A DNA stretch of 9,154 bases from Burkholderiaceae bacterium (GCA_029864165.1 JAOTTZ010000045.1:1-9154); one strand, 5' to 3'; numbered from the stretch's first letter, positions 1-7,148 are shown. A program made the numbers and translations. Notes: generated from the sequence alone by a model not told the origin.

Positions 1-14
1 ACGGTCTTGGCCAT
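1..14 (-). CDS. 5' end of a minus-strand gene leaving the window (only M-A-K-T-V visible)
   Basis: Reading the minus strand, an ATG at 14-12 is followed by codons for Ala, Lys, Thr and the first two bases of a Val codon before the window ends. AGGAG (plus-strand ctcct, 21-25) lies 6 nt upstream of this ATG, a well-placed Shine-Dalgarno. The gene is in the same direction as rne and starts about 220 nt after the rne stop. In many Burkholderiales a molybdenum cofactor gene (moaA) follows rne, so that identity is possible, but it rests on synteny only. Five residues cannot identify a product. Confidence 0.55.
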
Positions 15-20
15 CAGGGT

Positions 21-25
21 CTCCT
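21..25 (-). promoter_or_regulatory. Shine-Dalgarno of the left-edge gene
   Basis: AGGAG on the minus strand, 6 nt before the ATG at 14. It is the main reason for believing that a gene begins at the left edge. The 220-nt gap behind it (15-234) contains only weak inverted repeats, for example GGCC...GGCC flanked by CTGC/GCAG around 65-92. It has no convincing U-tract terminator and no promoter with both hexamers. Confidence 0.5.
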
Positions 26-234
26 AGCAGGATGCTTGTTGATCAGGTTGGGGGCTTTAAAGTTGGCAGGGCCTCAGCATCGGCCTCGCCTGCAAAGTTT
101 GCATAACAATGTAGCAGAAAGCGTCACCGCAACCGGTGCAACCACGGCGCCTCTTTGGGGCGGCGAAGTAGTGCATTCGGCTGCGAATTCAGTGTCAGTG
201 CGCGCCTGGCGCAAGCCTAAGCGATCTTTCATGC

Positions 235-3021
235 CTAGCGCCGTGACTCTTGGTTTGTCTCAAACGGCAGCTTGATCTGTGCAAGATCCTTGCGTGTTTC
301 CACCAGCACCAGCGGGCTTTCGTCCACCACTGCCTCCGCTGCCGGGGGGCGAGGCACATGCGCCGCGCGCGGCTCGCTGGCCATGGCTTGCTGGGCCGAG
401 CGCATCTTCTCGGCGTCCGAGCCGACCCATTCCAGACCGGCCGAACTCGCCATACTGCGAAGTTGTTCGGTGTTGAGCGCGAACGGTTCTGTCGCCAGCG
501 CCGCCTCGGCCGCGCCTGCCGGTGGCGCGTGAAGCGGTGTGACAGGTGGTGACGCGGCGATATTGTCCGGTTCAAGCAGCACGGATGCAAGCGGTGCTGT
601 GTTTGCAACCTCACCTTCAACCGTCGCGGATTGTTGCCCCGAGGTCGGCGCTGGCCGCGTCGTTGCAAGCTCTTCGCCCTCTGCCTCTGGCGCATCTTCA
701 ACCATGAATTCGCTATCAACGCTTTGCGCCTGCGTCGGTGCCGAGGCTCCATCGCGTGCCTCGCCGCGATCACGGCCACCCCGACGACGGCGGCGACGAC
801 CTCTGTCGCTGCGCTTTTCGCCGTTGATGTCTGCGGTATCGGCGCCGGGGATGGTTTCCACGAAGCCCGGTGCGGCAGCGTCCTGTCGCGCTACCACTTC
901 AGGTGTGGCGATCTCAGCGGTGGGGGTGGGGCGTGTTCCGCGCGGTGGTCGCGCTGCGCGTTCACCCTGAACTGGACGAGGGCCACGCTCGCGCGGCTCT
1001 CGCGGCTCTGTCTGCGCCGCGCGCGTAGCCGCTGCAGCGTCGCCCCCGCTCGACTCTATACGTTCTTCTCGTTCACCACGCGGCGGTCGTTTGTCTTTGC
1101 GGTCGCCGCGCTCACTGTCGCGCGGTTCGGTTCCGAGTTCGGGGCGCTTACCACCCCGCTCAGCGCCCCTGCCGTCGCGACCGCCACGCTTGTCACCACG
1201 CCCGTGACGGCCTCCACGTTTGGGCTCGCTTTCGGGCGCGTAGGCGGGGCTGGCTGCGGGGGCAGCGGCCTTGCTGCTGCTGCCGGCGACCGCCTCAGGC
1301 GTCTGAGCGCTGTTTCCAAGCAGATTCTTGATCCAGCCGAAAAACCCGCCGCCAGGTGACGGCGTCGCTTGTGCGGTAACGACGTGGGAGGTCGCACCCG
1401 CAGCCAGTGGAATCGGGGCTGGTTGCTCGGGCAGCACGCCTTTGATCACCGGTTCCTGCTTAGGCTTGGCCGTTTCGCGACGTGTGATGCCAACTTCATC
1501 GTCGGCGGATTCGATCATGGTGTAGCTGGCCTGCAAGTTTTCGAGTCGCGGATCGTCGTAGCGCAGGCGTTCCAGGCGGTAGTTCGGCGTCTCCAGGTGT
1601 GGGTTGGGGACCAGCAGGACGGTGGTGCGCTGTTTGAGCTCTATTTTTGTGATCTCGTTGCGTTTCTCGTTGAGCAGAAAACTTGTGACCTCCACCGGTA
1701 CTTGCACATGCACCGCGGCGGTGTTTTCCTTCATCGATTCTTCTTGCACCATGCGCAGAATTTGCAAAGCGCTCGATTCGGTGTCGCGTATGTGCCCGGT
1801 GCCGTTGCAGCGCGGGCAGGTGATGTGGCTGCCTTCGCTGAGCGCGGGGCGCAGGCGCTGCCGGCTGAGTTCGAGCAGCCCGAACTTGCTGATGGGGCTC
1901 AGTTGCAGGCGTGCACGGTCTTGGCGCAGCGCCTCGCGCAGGCGCATTTCCACGTTGCGTCGGTTCTTGGACTCATCCATGTCTATGAAATCGACCACGA
2001 TCAGGCCACCCAAGTCGCGCAGTCGCATCTGACGGGCAATCTCGTCGGCAGCTTCGAGGTTGGTGCGCGTGGCGGTTTCCTCGATGTCGCTGCCGCGCGT
2101 TGAGCGCGCCGAGTTCACGTCCACCGAGACCAGCGCTTCGGTGTGGTCGATCACGATGGCGCCACCCGAGGGCAGGTTGACCGTGCGCGAGAAAGCCGTT
2201 TCAATTTGGTGTTCGATCTGGAAGCGCGAGAACAAAGGCGTATCGTCGCGGTAGCGCTTGACCTTGGGGGCCGACTCAGGCATGACATGGTTCATGAACT
2301 GCTTGGCCTGGTCGTAGATGTCGTCGGTGTCGATCAGAATTTCGCCGACGTCGGACGTGAAGTAGTCGCGAATGGCGCGGATCACGAGCGAAGATTCCTG
2401 GTAAATAAGGAACACACCCTTGCCCGCTTGTGCTGCGCCGTCGATGGCCGCCCACAGTTTGAGCATGTAGTTCAAGTCCCATTGCAACTCGGGCGCGCTG
2501 CGGCCGATGCCGGCGGTGCGAGCGATCAGGCTCATGCCCTTGGGGTACTCGAGCTGGTCTAGTGTTTCCTTGAGCTCTTCTCGGTCGTCGCCCTCGATGC
2601 GCCGGCTCACGCCGCCACCGCGCGGGTTGTTGGGCATCAACACCAGGTAACGTCCCGCCAACGAGACGAAAGTGGTCAGCGCTGCGCCCTTGTTGCCGCG
2701 TTCTTCTTTTTCTACCTGTACGAGCAGCTGGTCGCCGTCGTGGATCGCGTCTTGAATGCGCGCGCTACGCACATCGACGCCGTCACGAAAGTAGTTGCGC
2801 GAAATTTCCTTAAACGGCAAAAAACCGTGCCGGTCTTCGCCATACTCGACAAAACAGGCTTCTAGCGACGGCTCAACGCGGGTGACGACCGCTTTGTAGA
2901 TGTTGCCTTTACGTTGTTCTCTTCCTTCGATTTCGGTCTCGAAGTCCATCAGCTTCTGGCCGTCGACGATGGCCAGGCGACGCTCTTCGGTTTGCGTCGC
3001 ATTGATCAACATGCGTTTCAT
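235..3021 (-). CDS. rne: Ribonuclease E
   Basis: Endoribonuclease of 928 residues that cuts AU-rich single-stranded RNA in mRNA decay, rRNA and tRNA processing, and scaffolds the degradosome at the inner membrane. Seen in order: S1 RNA-binding domain (about 35-125), RNase H-like and 5'-sensor regions (to about 280), and the DNase I-like catalytic domain with SVDVNS (Asp301) and VVDFIDM (Asp344), matching E. coli Asp303 and Asp346. The zinc-link CPRC (Cys402, Cys405) follows, then the small domain to about 510. The rest is a low-complexity arm: a hydrophobic FFGWIKNLLG (560-569) resembling the membrane-targeting helix, an Arg/Gly-rich RNA-binding stretch (600-650 and 738-757), an acidic stretch, and a conserved-looking tail (849-913). 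The ATG at 3021 has AAGGAGA 4 nt upstream; the other in-frame ATG, at 3012, is too far from it. Length is close to that of E. coli (1061) and typical for betaproteobacteria. RNase G is excluded by the long arm. Confidence 0.98.
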   Translation of the reverse strand: MKRMLINATQTEERRLAIVDGQKLMDFETEIEGREQRKGNIYKAVVTRVEPSLEACFVEYGEDRHGFLPFKEISRNYFRDGVDVRSARIQDAIHDGDQLLVQVEKEERGNKGAALTTFVSLAGRYLVLMPNNPRGGGVSRRIEGDDREELKETLDQLEYPKGMSLIARTAGIGRSAPELQWDLNYMLKLWAAIDGAAQAGKGVFLIYQESSLVIRAIRDYFTSDVGEILIDTDDIYDQAKQFMNHVMPESAPKVKRYRDDTPLFSRFQIEHQIETAFSRTVNLPSGGAIVIDHTEALVSVDVNSARSTRGSDIEETATRTNLEAADEIARQMRLRDLGGLIVVDFIDMDESKNRRNVEMRLREALRQDRARLQLSPISKFGLLELSRQRLRPALSEGSHITCPRCNGTGHIRDTESSALQILRMVQEESMKENTAAVHVQVPVEVTSFLLNEKRNEITKIELKQRTTVLLVPNPHLETPNYRLERLRYDDPRLENLQASYTMIESADDEVGITRRETAKPKQEPVIKGVLPEQPAPIPLAAGATSHVVTAQATPSPGGGFFGWIKNLLGNSAQTPEAVAGSSSKAAAPAASPAYAPESEPKRGGRHGRGDKRGGRDGRGAERGGKRPELGTEPRDSERGDRKDKRPPRGEREERIESSGGDAAAATRAAQTEPREPRERGPRPVQGERAARPPRGTRPTPTAEIATPEVVARQDAAAPGFVETIPGADTADINGEKRSDRGRRRRRRGGRDRGEARDGASAPTQAQSVDSEFMVEDAPEAEGEELATTRPAPTSGQQSATVEGEVANTAPLASVLLEPDNIAASPPVTPLHAPPAGAAEAALATEPFALNTEQLRSMASSAGLEWVGSDAEKMRSAQQAMASEPRAAHVPRPPAAEAVVDESPLVLVETRKDLAQIKLPFETNQESRR

Positions 3022-3025
3022 GTGT

Positions 3026-3032
3026 TCTCCTT
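3026..3032 (-). promoter_or_regulatory. Shine-Dalgarno of rne
   Basis: AAGGAGA on the minus strand, 4 nt before the ATG at 3021. It decides between the ATG at 3021 and the in-frame ATG three codons downstream, in favour of the former. Confidence 0.8.
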
Positions 3033-3040
3033 AGTGCGCC

Positions 3041-3063
3041 GGCTTCGCCACAGTCGGCGAGCC
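3041..3063 (-). promoter_or_regulatory. Hairpin in the rne leader just upstream of the ribosome binding site
   Basis: The plus strand reads GGCT-T-CGCC (3041-3049), a 6-nt loop, then GGCG-AGCC (3056-3063). This is an 8-bp GC-rich stem with one bulged base, ending about 8 nt before the rne Shine-Dalgarno in the transcript. In E. coli, hairpins in the rne 5' leader let RNase E control its own mRNA. That this hairpin plays the same role is inference; sequence homology to the enterobacterial rne5 element is not evident. Confidence 0.35.
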
Positions 3064-3725
3064 AGAGCCTTTGCATCCGTTGCCTTCGGGTCAAACCGCG
3101 CTTAGCAACGCTCAGATGCCAGAGAAACGAAAAAGATATCGGCAAGGATAAGCCCAGTCCTGCGTTGTCGATCAATCGATCGAGCTTGTTCGCCGCGTCT
3201 GGGCGAGACGAGTGCGGGCGTCGTGCCGCCAGCGTCGCGCCGCCTGGGCGTGCATCAAGAACAGGCGATTTCACGCTCAACCGTGGCGACACCCGCACGG
3301 CCGCAAAAAGCGGCGGCGAAGTCCGGCGTGATGAAAAAATCGCTGTGGTTGAGAACAACATCCGCGTACTCGCTCGACGCGGGCAAAAGGCCGAGACGAG
3401 TCGCCGTGCAGTACTGGTTAAGCGCTCTTGAGAGTCTTGGCCTCTCACCTGGAATCCTTGTTTTCCCTACGGGCTTCGAAGCTTTTTGCGCCGCCCGCTT
3501 GGGGTCTTTCTTCGTTTGCTCAACCGCCTGCCGCGTCCGGCTTCCCCGCCAGTGAACTGCTAGGGTTGTCGTTCAGGGCCTGCGTCGCATCCCCATTGTC
3601 GGTTCGGCGCAAGCACCGCACCGCCGCGCGTTGTCTCCAGTGTTTGACGGCCATTGGGAATCAAAGGCCGCCGGGTAAACTCGGGAACAGGTCAAACATC
3701 TAGAAACACTAACGTGGTGCAACGC

Positions 3726-3731
3726 ATTATA
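3726..3731 (-). promoter_or_regulatory. Candidate -10 element of an rne promoter
   Basis: Perfect TATAAT on the minus strand (plus-strand attata), followed by GCG. The -35 window at 16-18 nt spacing is GC-rich and does not match TTGACA; a TTGACC sits only 2 nt upstream, too near to serve. If used, the rne leader would be about 700 nt, longer than the roughly 360 nt of E. coli. I found no better pair on either strand of the region. Confidence 0.28.
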
Positions 3732-3785
3732 GGGGTCAAAGGCGTCACGGGGCTCACACGGAAAAGCGCTGCATTTGTCCCTCAA

Positions 3786-4790
3786 ATGCAGCCGCAAGTC
3801 CGGGGCGATTCGAGCGCAGCCGGCCCTGCCGTGCGCCGGCTCAGCGTCGATGAAGACTCGCAGGGACAGCGGCTCGACAATTACCTGATCAAGCTGTGCA
3901 AGGGCGTGCCCAAGGCGCACATCTACCGCGTGATCCGTTCTGGCGAAGTCCGGGTCAATATGGGTCGCGCGGCAGCTGATACCCGCCTCGCGCTGGGTGA
4001 CGAGGTTCGCGTTCCTCCTGTGAGAGTCTCGCGGGGAGGCGAACCCAGAGCCGGGCCGCGAGTCAGTGCGCGTGAGTTCCCCCTGGTGTGGGAAGACGAT
4101 TACCTGATTGCCATAGACAAGCCTGCAGGCGTTGCGGTGCACGGTGGCAGCGGCGTGCGCTTTGGCGTCATAGAGCAACTGCGTCAAGCACGGCCGCAAG
4201 CTAGATTTCTTGAGTTGGTGCACCGGCTCGACAAGGAAACCTCAGGGCTGCTGCTTGTTGCCAAAAAACGCTCTGCCCTCGTCGCGCTGCAAGACCAATT
4301 GCGCCGACGTACGGCCGTCAAGACGTATGCCGCGCTGGTCATCGGTATCTGGCCAGCGGCACGCAAGGTCATCGACGTGCCGCTGTACAAGTATCTTGAT
4401 GCAGCAGGCGAGCGGCGGGTGCGCGCAGCGGTTGATGATGCCGATGGTCGGCGCTCGGTTTCGCTCGTACGCGTTGTGGAGTTTTGGCCCGCTTTCACCT
4501 TGCTCGATGTGACCATCAAGACCGGGCGTACGCATCAAATTCGTGTCCATTTGGCGCACGAAGGGCACCCAGTCGCCGGCGACCCGAAGTACGGTGACTT
4601 CGCTGTCAACAAGGCTTTAGCGCGTGGCGAGGCGGTGCCTGGCCAGCGTATGGACCGCATGTTTTTGCATGCCAGCAGACTGCGTTTCGAGCACCCCGCC
4701 AGCGGTGAAGTTGTCGAGCTCGCTGCCCATTTGCCTAAGGAATGCGCAGCCGCCGTGACGGCATTGGCGCATGCCCGCACCTCGCGCTGA
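3786..4790 (+). CDS. rluC: 23S rRNA pseudouridine synthase RluC
   Basis: RluA-family enzyme of 334 residues that converts uridines 955, 2504 and 2580 (E. coli numbering) of 23S rRNA to pseudouridine. Seen: an N-terminal S4 RNA-binding domain (about 18-80, with GQRLDNYLIKLCKGVPKAHI), the catalytic motif HRLDKETSG (146-154, Asp149 as nucleophile), and the C-terminal RTHQIRVHLAHEGHPVAGD / KYGD block of the family. E. coli RluC is 319 residues. I chose the ATG at 3786 because it places the S4 domain near the N terminus as in relatives. The frame stays open upstream to a TTG at 3654, but those 44 extra residues look non-coding. No clear Shine-Dalgarno precedes the ATG. The order next to divergent rne and before the HAD gene supports RluC rather than RluA or RluD. 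Confidence 0.95.
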   Translation: MQPQVRGDSSAAGPAVRRLSVDEDSQGQRLDNYLIKLCKGVPKAHIYRVIRSGEVRVNMGRAAADTRLALGDEVRVPPVRVSRGGEPRAGPRVSAREFPLVWEDDYLIAIDKPAGVAVHGGSGVRFGVIEQLRQARPQARFLELVHRLDKETSGLLLVAKKRSALVALQDQLRRRTAVKTYAALVIGIWPAARKVIDVPLYKYLDAAGERRVRAAVDDADGRRSVSLVRVVEFWPAFTLLDVTIKTGRTHQIRVHLAHEGHPVAGDPKYGDFAVNKALARGEAVPGQRMDRMFLHASRLRFEHPASGEVVELAAHLPKECAAAVTALAHARTSR

Positions 4791-4874
4791 GGGCTGACCG
4801 TTGAACAACTGCACTAAACAAGGCACGGGGCGCGTCTTGTTGCCGCGCCTGTGCTTGCAAGATTGCGTGCTGTG

Positions 4875-5561
4875 ATGCCATCCGCCCTCGATCTGTTTTT
4901 ATCGAAACCGCGTCAGTTCGACCTGATCGTTTTCGATTGGGATGGCACGCTGTTCGACTCCACCGCGCTTATTACCCGCTGCATTCAGTCGGCCTGTGCC
5001 GACGTGGGTGCAGCTGTCCCGGGTGACGTCGACGCCAGCTACGTGATTGGCTTGGGCCTGGTCGACGCGCTGCGACACATTGCACCAGACTTGTCGCGAG
5101 AACGCCAAATAGAAGTGGCAGCGCGCTACCGTCACCACTACATTGCGCGCCAGCACGAATCGGTGTTCTTCGAAGGCTCGCTGGCGATGCTGTACGTATT
5201 AAAGGCGCGCAACCACCGGCTTGCCGTAGCGACCGGAAAGTCTAGACGCGGGTTGGATGAAGCGCTGCGCATGGCGAACTTGGACGGTGTGTTCGACGCC
5301 ACCCGCACCGCTGACGAGACCAGCTCGAAGCCGCATCCGCAGATGTTGCTGGAGCTGATGACGCAACTCGATGCGCCGCCCGGGCGCACCTTGATGATCG
5401 GCGATACGACGCACGACATGCTGCTGGCGGCCAATGCGGGGACAGCCCGCCTGGCCGTGAGCTATGGCGCCCACGGGGTAGCGTTGCTCAGCGAGCATGC
5501 CCCGTGTCATGTGGCGCGCACCGTGGCCGACCTACAAAGCTGGTTGTTGCAAAATGGCTGA
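4875..5561 (+). CDS. HAD-IA family hydrolase, phosphoglycolate phosphatase-like
   Basis: Cytoplasmic phosphatase of about 228 residues. All HAD motifs are present: DWDGT (Asp21 nucleophile, Asp23 acid/base), VATGKS (Thr120), SKPHP (Lys152) and MIGDTTHD (Asp177, Asp181 for Mg2+). The segment between motifs I and II is a helical C1 cap, as in Gph. Substrate cannot be read from sequence; small phosphomonoesters such as 2-phosphoglycolate or a nucleotide are likely, and I do not assign gph. The start is uncertain: ATG 4875, GTG 4872 and GTG 4851 are in frame and none has a good Shine-Dalgarno. I prefer the ATG because relatives begin a few residues before the FDLIVFDWDGT strand. The gene starts 84 nt after rluC and overlaps the next gene by 8 nt, so it is probably cotranscribed. 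Confidence 0.9.
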   Translation: MPSALDLFLSKPRQFDLIVFDWDGTLFDSTALITRCIQSACADVGAAVPGDVDASYVIGLGLVDALRHIAPDLSRERQIEVAARYRHHYIARQHESVFFEGSLAMLYVLKARNHRLAVATGKSRRGLDEALRMANLDGVFDATRTADETSSKPHPQMLLELMTQLDAPPGRTLMIGDTTHDMLLAANAGTARLAVSYGAHGVALLSEHAPCHVARTVADLQSWLLQNG

Positions 5562-5946
5562 CCAAGCACCCGCCGAGAGGTTGCCTCTGTGTGCCAGCAC
5601 CGATTTGGCCGAAAAAGGCCGCGCCCATGTCTTCAACGTGCTGCACTACCGGCAGCCGGCGCGTGCTTTTGCACTGCGTCACGAAGGCCGTGTGGTGGCT
5701 TATCTGAACCGTTGCGTGCATGTCCCCGTTGAGATGGACTGGCAAGCCGGTGAGTTTCTCGACAGCGGTAAAGCATTCATCATGTGCGCGAACCACGGCG
5801 CGACCTACGAACCGTGGACCGGCCGCTGCGTCAGGGGACCCTGCGGGCGTGGTGGTTTAACCACGCTGAGGGTGGAAGAACAAGACGGTCAAATCTATTG
5901 GTATCCTAGCCGCGATACATTACCCGCCGACGGCGAACCACCGTAA
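5554..5946 (+). CDS. Small Rieske [2Fe-2S] protein
   Basis: 130-residue single-domain Rieske protein, soluble and without a signal peptide. The cluster ligands are visible as CVH (Cys54, His56) and CANH (Cys78, His81), two Cys and two His as required. The gap of 21 residues between the two boxes is longer than the roughly 16 of dioxygenase ferredoxins such as BphF. Two further cysteines follow in RCVRGPCG (Cys92, Cys97), a GPC block seen in many Rieske domains. The ATG at 5554 overlaps the HAD stop (ATGGCTGA), implying translational coupling; a longer frame from 5497 would run deep into the HAD gene and adds nothing family-like. No oxygenase or reductase partner is near. Relatives occur in this position in Burkholderiales, and I know of no assigned function. 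Confidence 0.92.
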   Translation: MADQAPAERLPLCASTDLAEKGRAHVFNVLHYRQPARAFALRHEGRVVAYLNRCVHVPVEMDWQAGEFLDSGKAFIMCANHGATYEPWTGRCVRGPCGRGGLTTLRVEEQDGQIYWYPSRDTLPADGEPP

Positions 5947-5963
5947 GCCAATGAAAGCTGCCC

Positions 5964-6971
5964 ATGAATATCCAAGCTGGCCCCCAAGATGAGCCCCCCC
6001 CTGGGCAACCCGCACCGGGGTCGTCCGCAACATCGGCGGCCAACGCTGCCACCGCGTGGGGCGGTGTGGCCGAGCGATTCGCGTTCGACTACTTGAAAGA
6101 TCGGCGCAGCGAGCGCCGCTGGCGCATCGTTTCGCGGTTGGCGTGGTTGGTGCTGTTCGTCTTCTTGGGTTTTACCTTGCTGGCGCAGCGCAATTTTCCC
6201 GCGGCACCGTCGGGGCCGCACACGGCGCTGATCGAAGTGCGGGGCGAGATCGCTTCGGACGCCGAGGCCAGTGCCCAGAACGTGGTCGAGGGGCTCAGGA
6301 ACGCCTTCGAAGATTCGGGCGCGCGAGCAGTGATTGTGCGCATCAACTCCCCCGGTGGTAGTCCGGTGCAGGCTGGGATCATCAACGACGAAGTTCGCCG
6401 CCTGAAAGCGTTGCACAAAAAGAAGGTTTATGCGGTGGTGGAAGAGACCTGCGCTTCGGGCGCTTACTACATCGCAGTGGCCGCCGACGAAATCTACGTC
6501 GACAAGGCATCGATCGTCGGCTCTGTCGGCGTGTTAATCGATGGCTTCGGGTTCACCGGCGCAATGGAAAAACTCGGTGTCGAACGACGTCTTCTTACCG
6601 CAGGCGAGAACAAAGGAATGCTCGATCCGTTCTCGCCTCAATCTGAAGCGCAGCGCGCATACGCGCAAGCGATGATCGATCAGATACACCAACAGTTTAT
6701 TGCAGTGGTCAGGCAAGGCCGCGGCGAGCGCTTGATCGAGACGCCAGAGATTTTTTCTGGGCTGTTCTGGAACGGCGAGGAAGCCGTGCGACTGGGGCTG
6801 GTCGACAAGATCGGTAGTCTGGACTACGTGGCGCGCGAAGTGGTCAAGGCCGAGACCATCATCGACTACACGCCCAAAGAAAGTGTGGCCGAGAGACTGG
6901 CCAAGCGGTTTGGCGCATCGATTGGCGCCGGGGCAGTGAGGGCACTCAAAGGTTTGAGTGTGCCACACTGA
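5964..6971 (+). CDS. sppA: Signal peptide peptidase SppA-like S49 serine protease
   Basis: 335-residue membrane-anchored S49 peptidase, the short single-domain form, unlike the 618-residue tandem form of E. coli. Seen: a Pro/Ala-rich N terminus (1-30), a basic stretch DRRSERRWR (46-54), one transmembrane helix (about 57-73), then the periplasmic protease domain. NSPGGS (128-133) forms the oxyanion turn, CASGAYYIA carries the nucleophile Ser165, and AGENKGMLDPF the general base Lys217, giving the Ser-Lys dyad known from Bacillus SppA. It probably degrades leftover signal peptides and membrane protein fragments. It starts 17 nt after the Rieske stop with only a weak GAAAG as ribosome site, so it is likely read from the rluC-side transcript. 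It is the last gene of the plus-strand set. Confidence 0.93.
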   Translation: MNIQAGPQDEPPPGQPAPGSSATSAANAATAWGGVAERFAFDYLKDRRSERRWRIVSRLAWLVLFVFLGFTLLAQRNFPAAPSGPHTALIEVRGEIASDAEASAQNVVEGLRNAFEDSGARAVIVRINSPGGSPVQAGIINDEVRRLKALHKKKVYAVVEETCASGAYYIAVAADEIYVDKASIVGSVGVLIDGFGFTGAMEKLGVERRLLTAGENKGMLDPFSPQSEAQRAYAQAMIDQIHQQFIAVVRQGRGERLIETPEIFSGLFWNGEEAVRLGLVDKIGSLDYVAREVVKAETIIDYTPKESVAERLAKRFGASIGAGAVRALKGLSVPH

Positions 6972-7039
6972 CCCGCAGCGACATGTTGTTTGCCTGTATT
7001 GCAGCGAGCTCAGTCGCATGACGCGGCAAGTCGTCCACA

Positions 7040-7111
7040 TGTGGCCCGGCCACGGCCGCTATTGTGCATAGCCCGACGTGGGCCACAACATCCTGCACGG
7101 ACGTGTGGCCC
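7040..7111. repeat. Three copies of an 8-nt word in both orientations between convergent genes
   Basis: TGTGGCCC occurs at 7040-7047 and 7104-7111 and its exact inverse GGGCCACA at 7080-7087. The middle copy can pair with either flanking copy, with loops of 32 or 16 nt, giving two mutually exclusive 8-bp GC-rich stems in either transcript. It lies between the 3' ends of sppA and the PEP-CTERM dehydrogenase, where a two-way terminator would be expected, but neither side shows a U tract. The rest of the gap (6972-7148) holds no gene. Confidence 0.45.
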
Positions 7112-7148
7112 CGCGACCGCATCAGCGCGCTAAAGCATCGCTAGACGC

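Larger units (their letters stand above)
3022..3785. other. Divergent rne-rluC intergenic region (about 760 nt)
   Basis: No reading frame here looks like a real protein: all candidates are Arg/Ala/Ser-rich, lack Shine-Dalgarno sequences and match no family I know. On the rne side there are several short perfect stems: TCGATC/GATCGA with a 4-nt loop (3168-3183), CGTCT/AGACG (about 3198-3212), and GCCGC-AAAAA-GCGGC (3300-3314), which in an rne transcript would show a U5 loop. On the rluC side the region holds a perfect TATAAT on the minus strand (3726-3731). The most economical reading is a long structured rne 5' leader plus the promoters of both directions. Confidence 0.5.

Noticed and set aside
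115..160. Inverted repeats after rne (CACCG/CGGTG and CGCC/GGCG) as an rne terminator
   Set aside because: Stems of 4-5 base pairs with no following U tract; not better than chance in GC-rich DNA.
36..275. 79-codon plus-strand frame across the gap left of rne
   Set aside because: No Shine-Dalgarno, no family resemblance, overlaps the rne stop region and the leader of the left-edge gene.
195..779. 194-codon minus-strand frame overlapping the end of rne
   Set aside because: Arg/Pro/Trp-rich translation of the rne arm in another frame; a shadow of GC-rich coding sequence.
631..2103. Two long antisense frames (242 and 244 codons) opposite rne
   Set aside because: Composition follows from the rne codons on the other strand; no ribosome sites and no recognisable motifs.
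2909..3448. 179-codon minus-strand frame covering the rne leader and rne start
   Set aside because: Arg/Ser-rich without motif or Shine-Dalgarno, and overlaps rne out of frame; the leader is better read as untranslated.
3473..3487. GCTTCGAAGC palindrome followed by T5, resembling a terminator
   Set aside because: With a minimal loop only 3 base pairs remain, and no gene ends upstream of it on the plus strand.
3165..3703. Three overlapping plus-strand frames in the rne-rluC gap
   Set aside because: They disagree in frame, lack ribosome sites and give low-complexity proteins unlike any family I know.
5497..5553. 19-residue N-terminal extension of the Rieske protein
   Set aside because: It lies inside the HAD gene in another frame, has no Shine-Dalgarno, and the Rieske fold is complete from ATG 5554.
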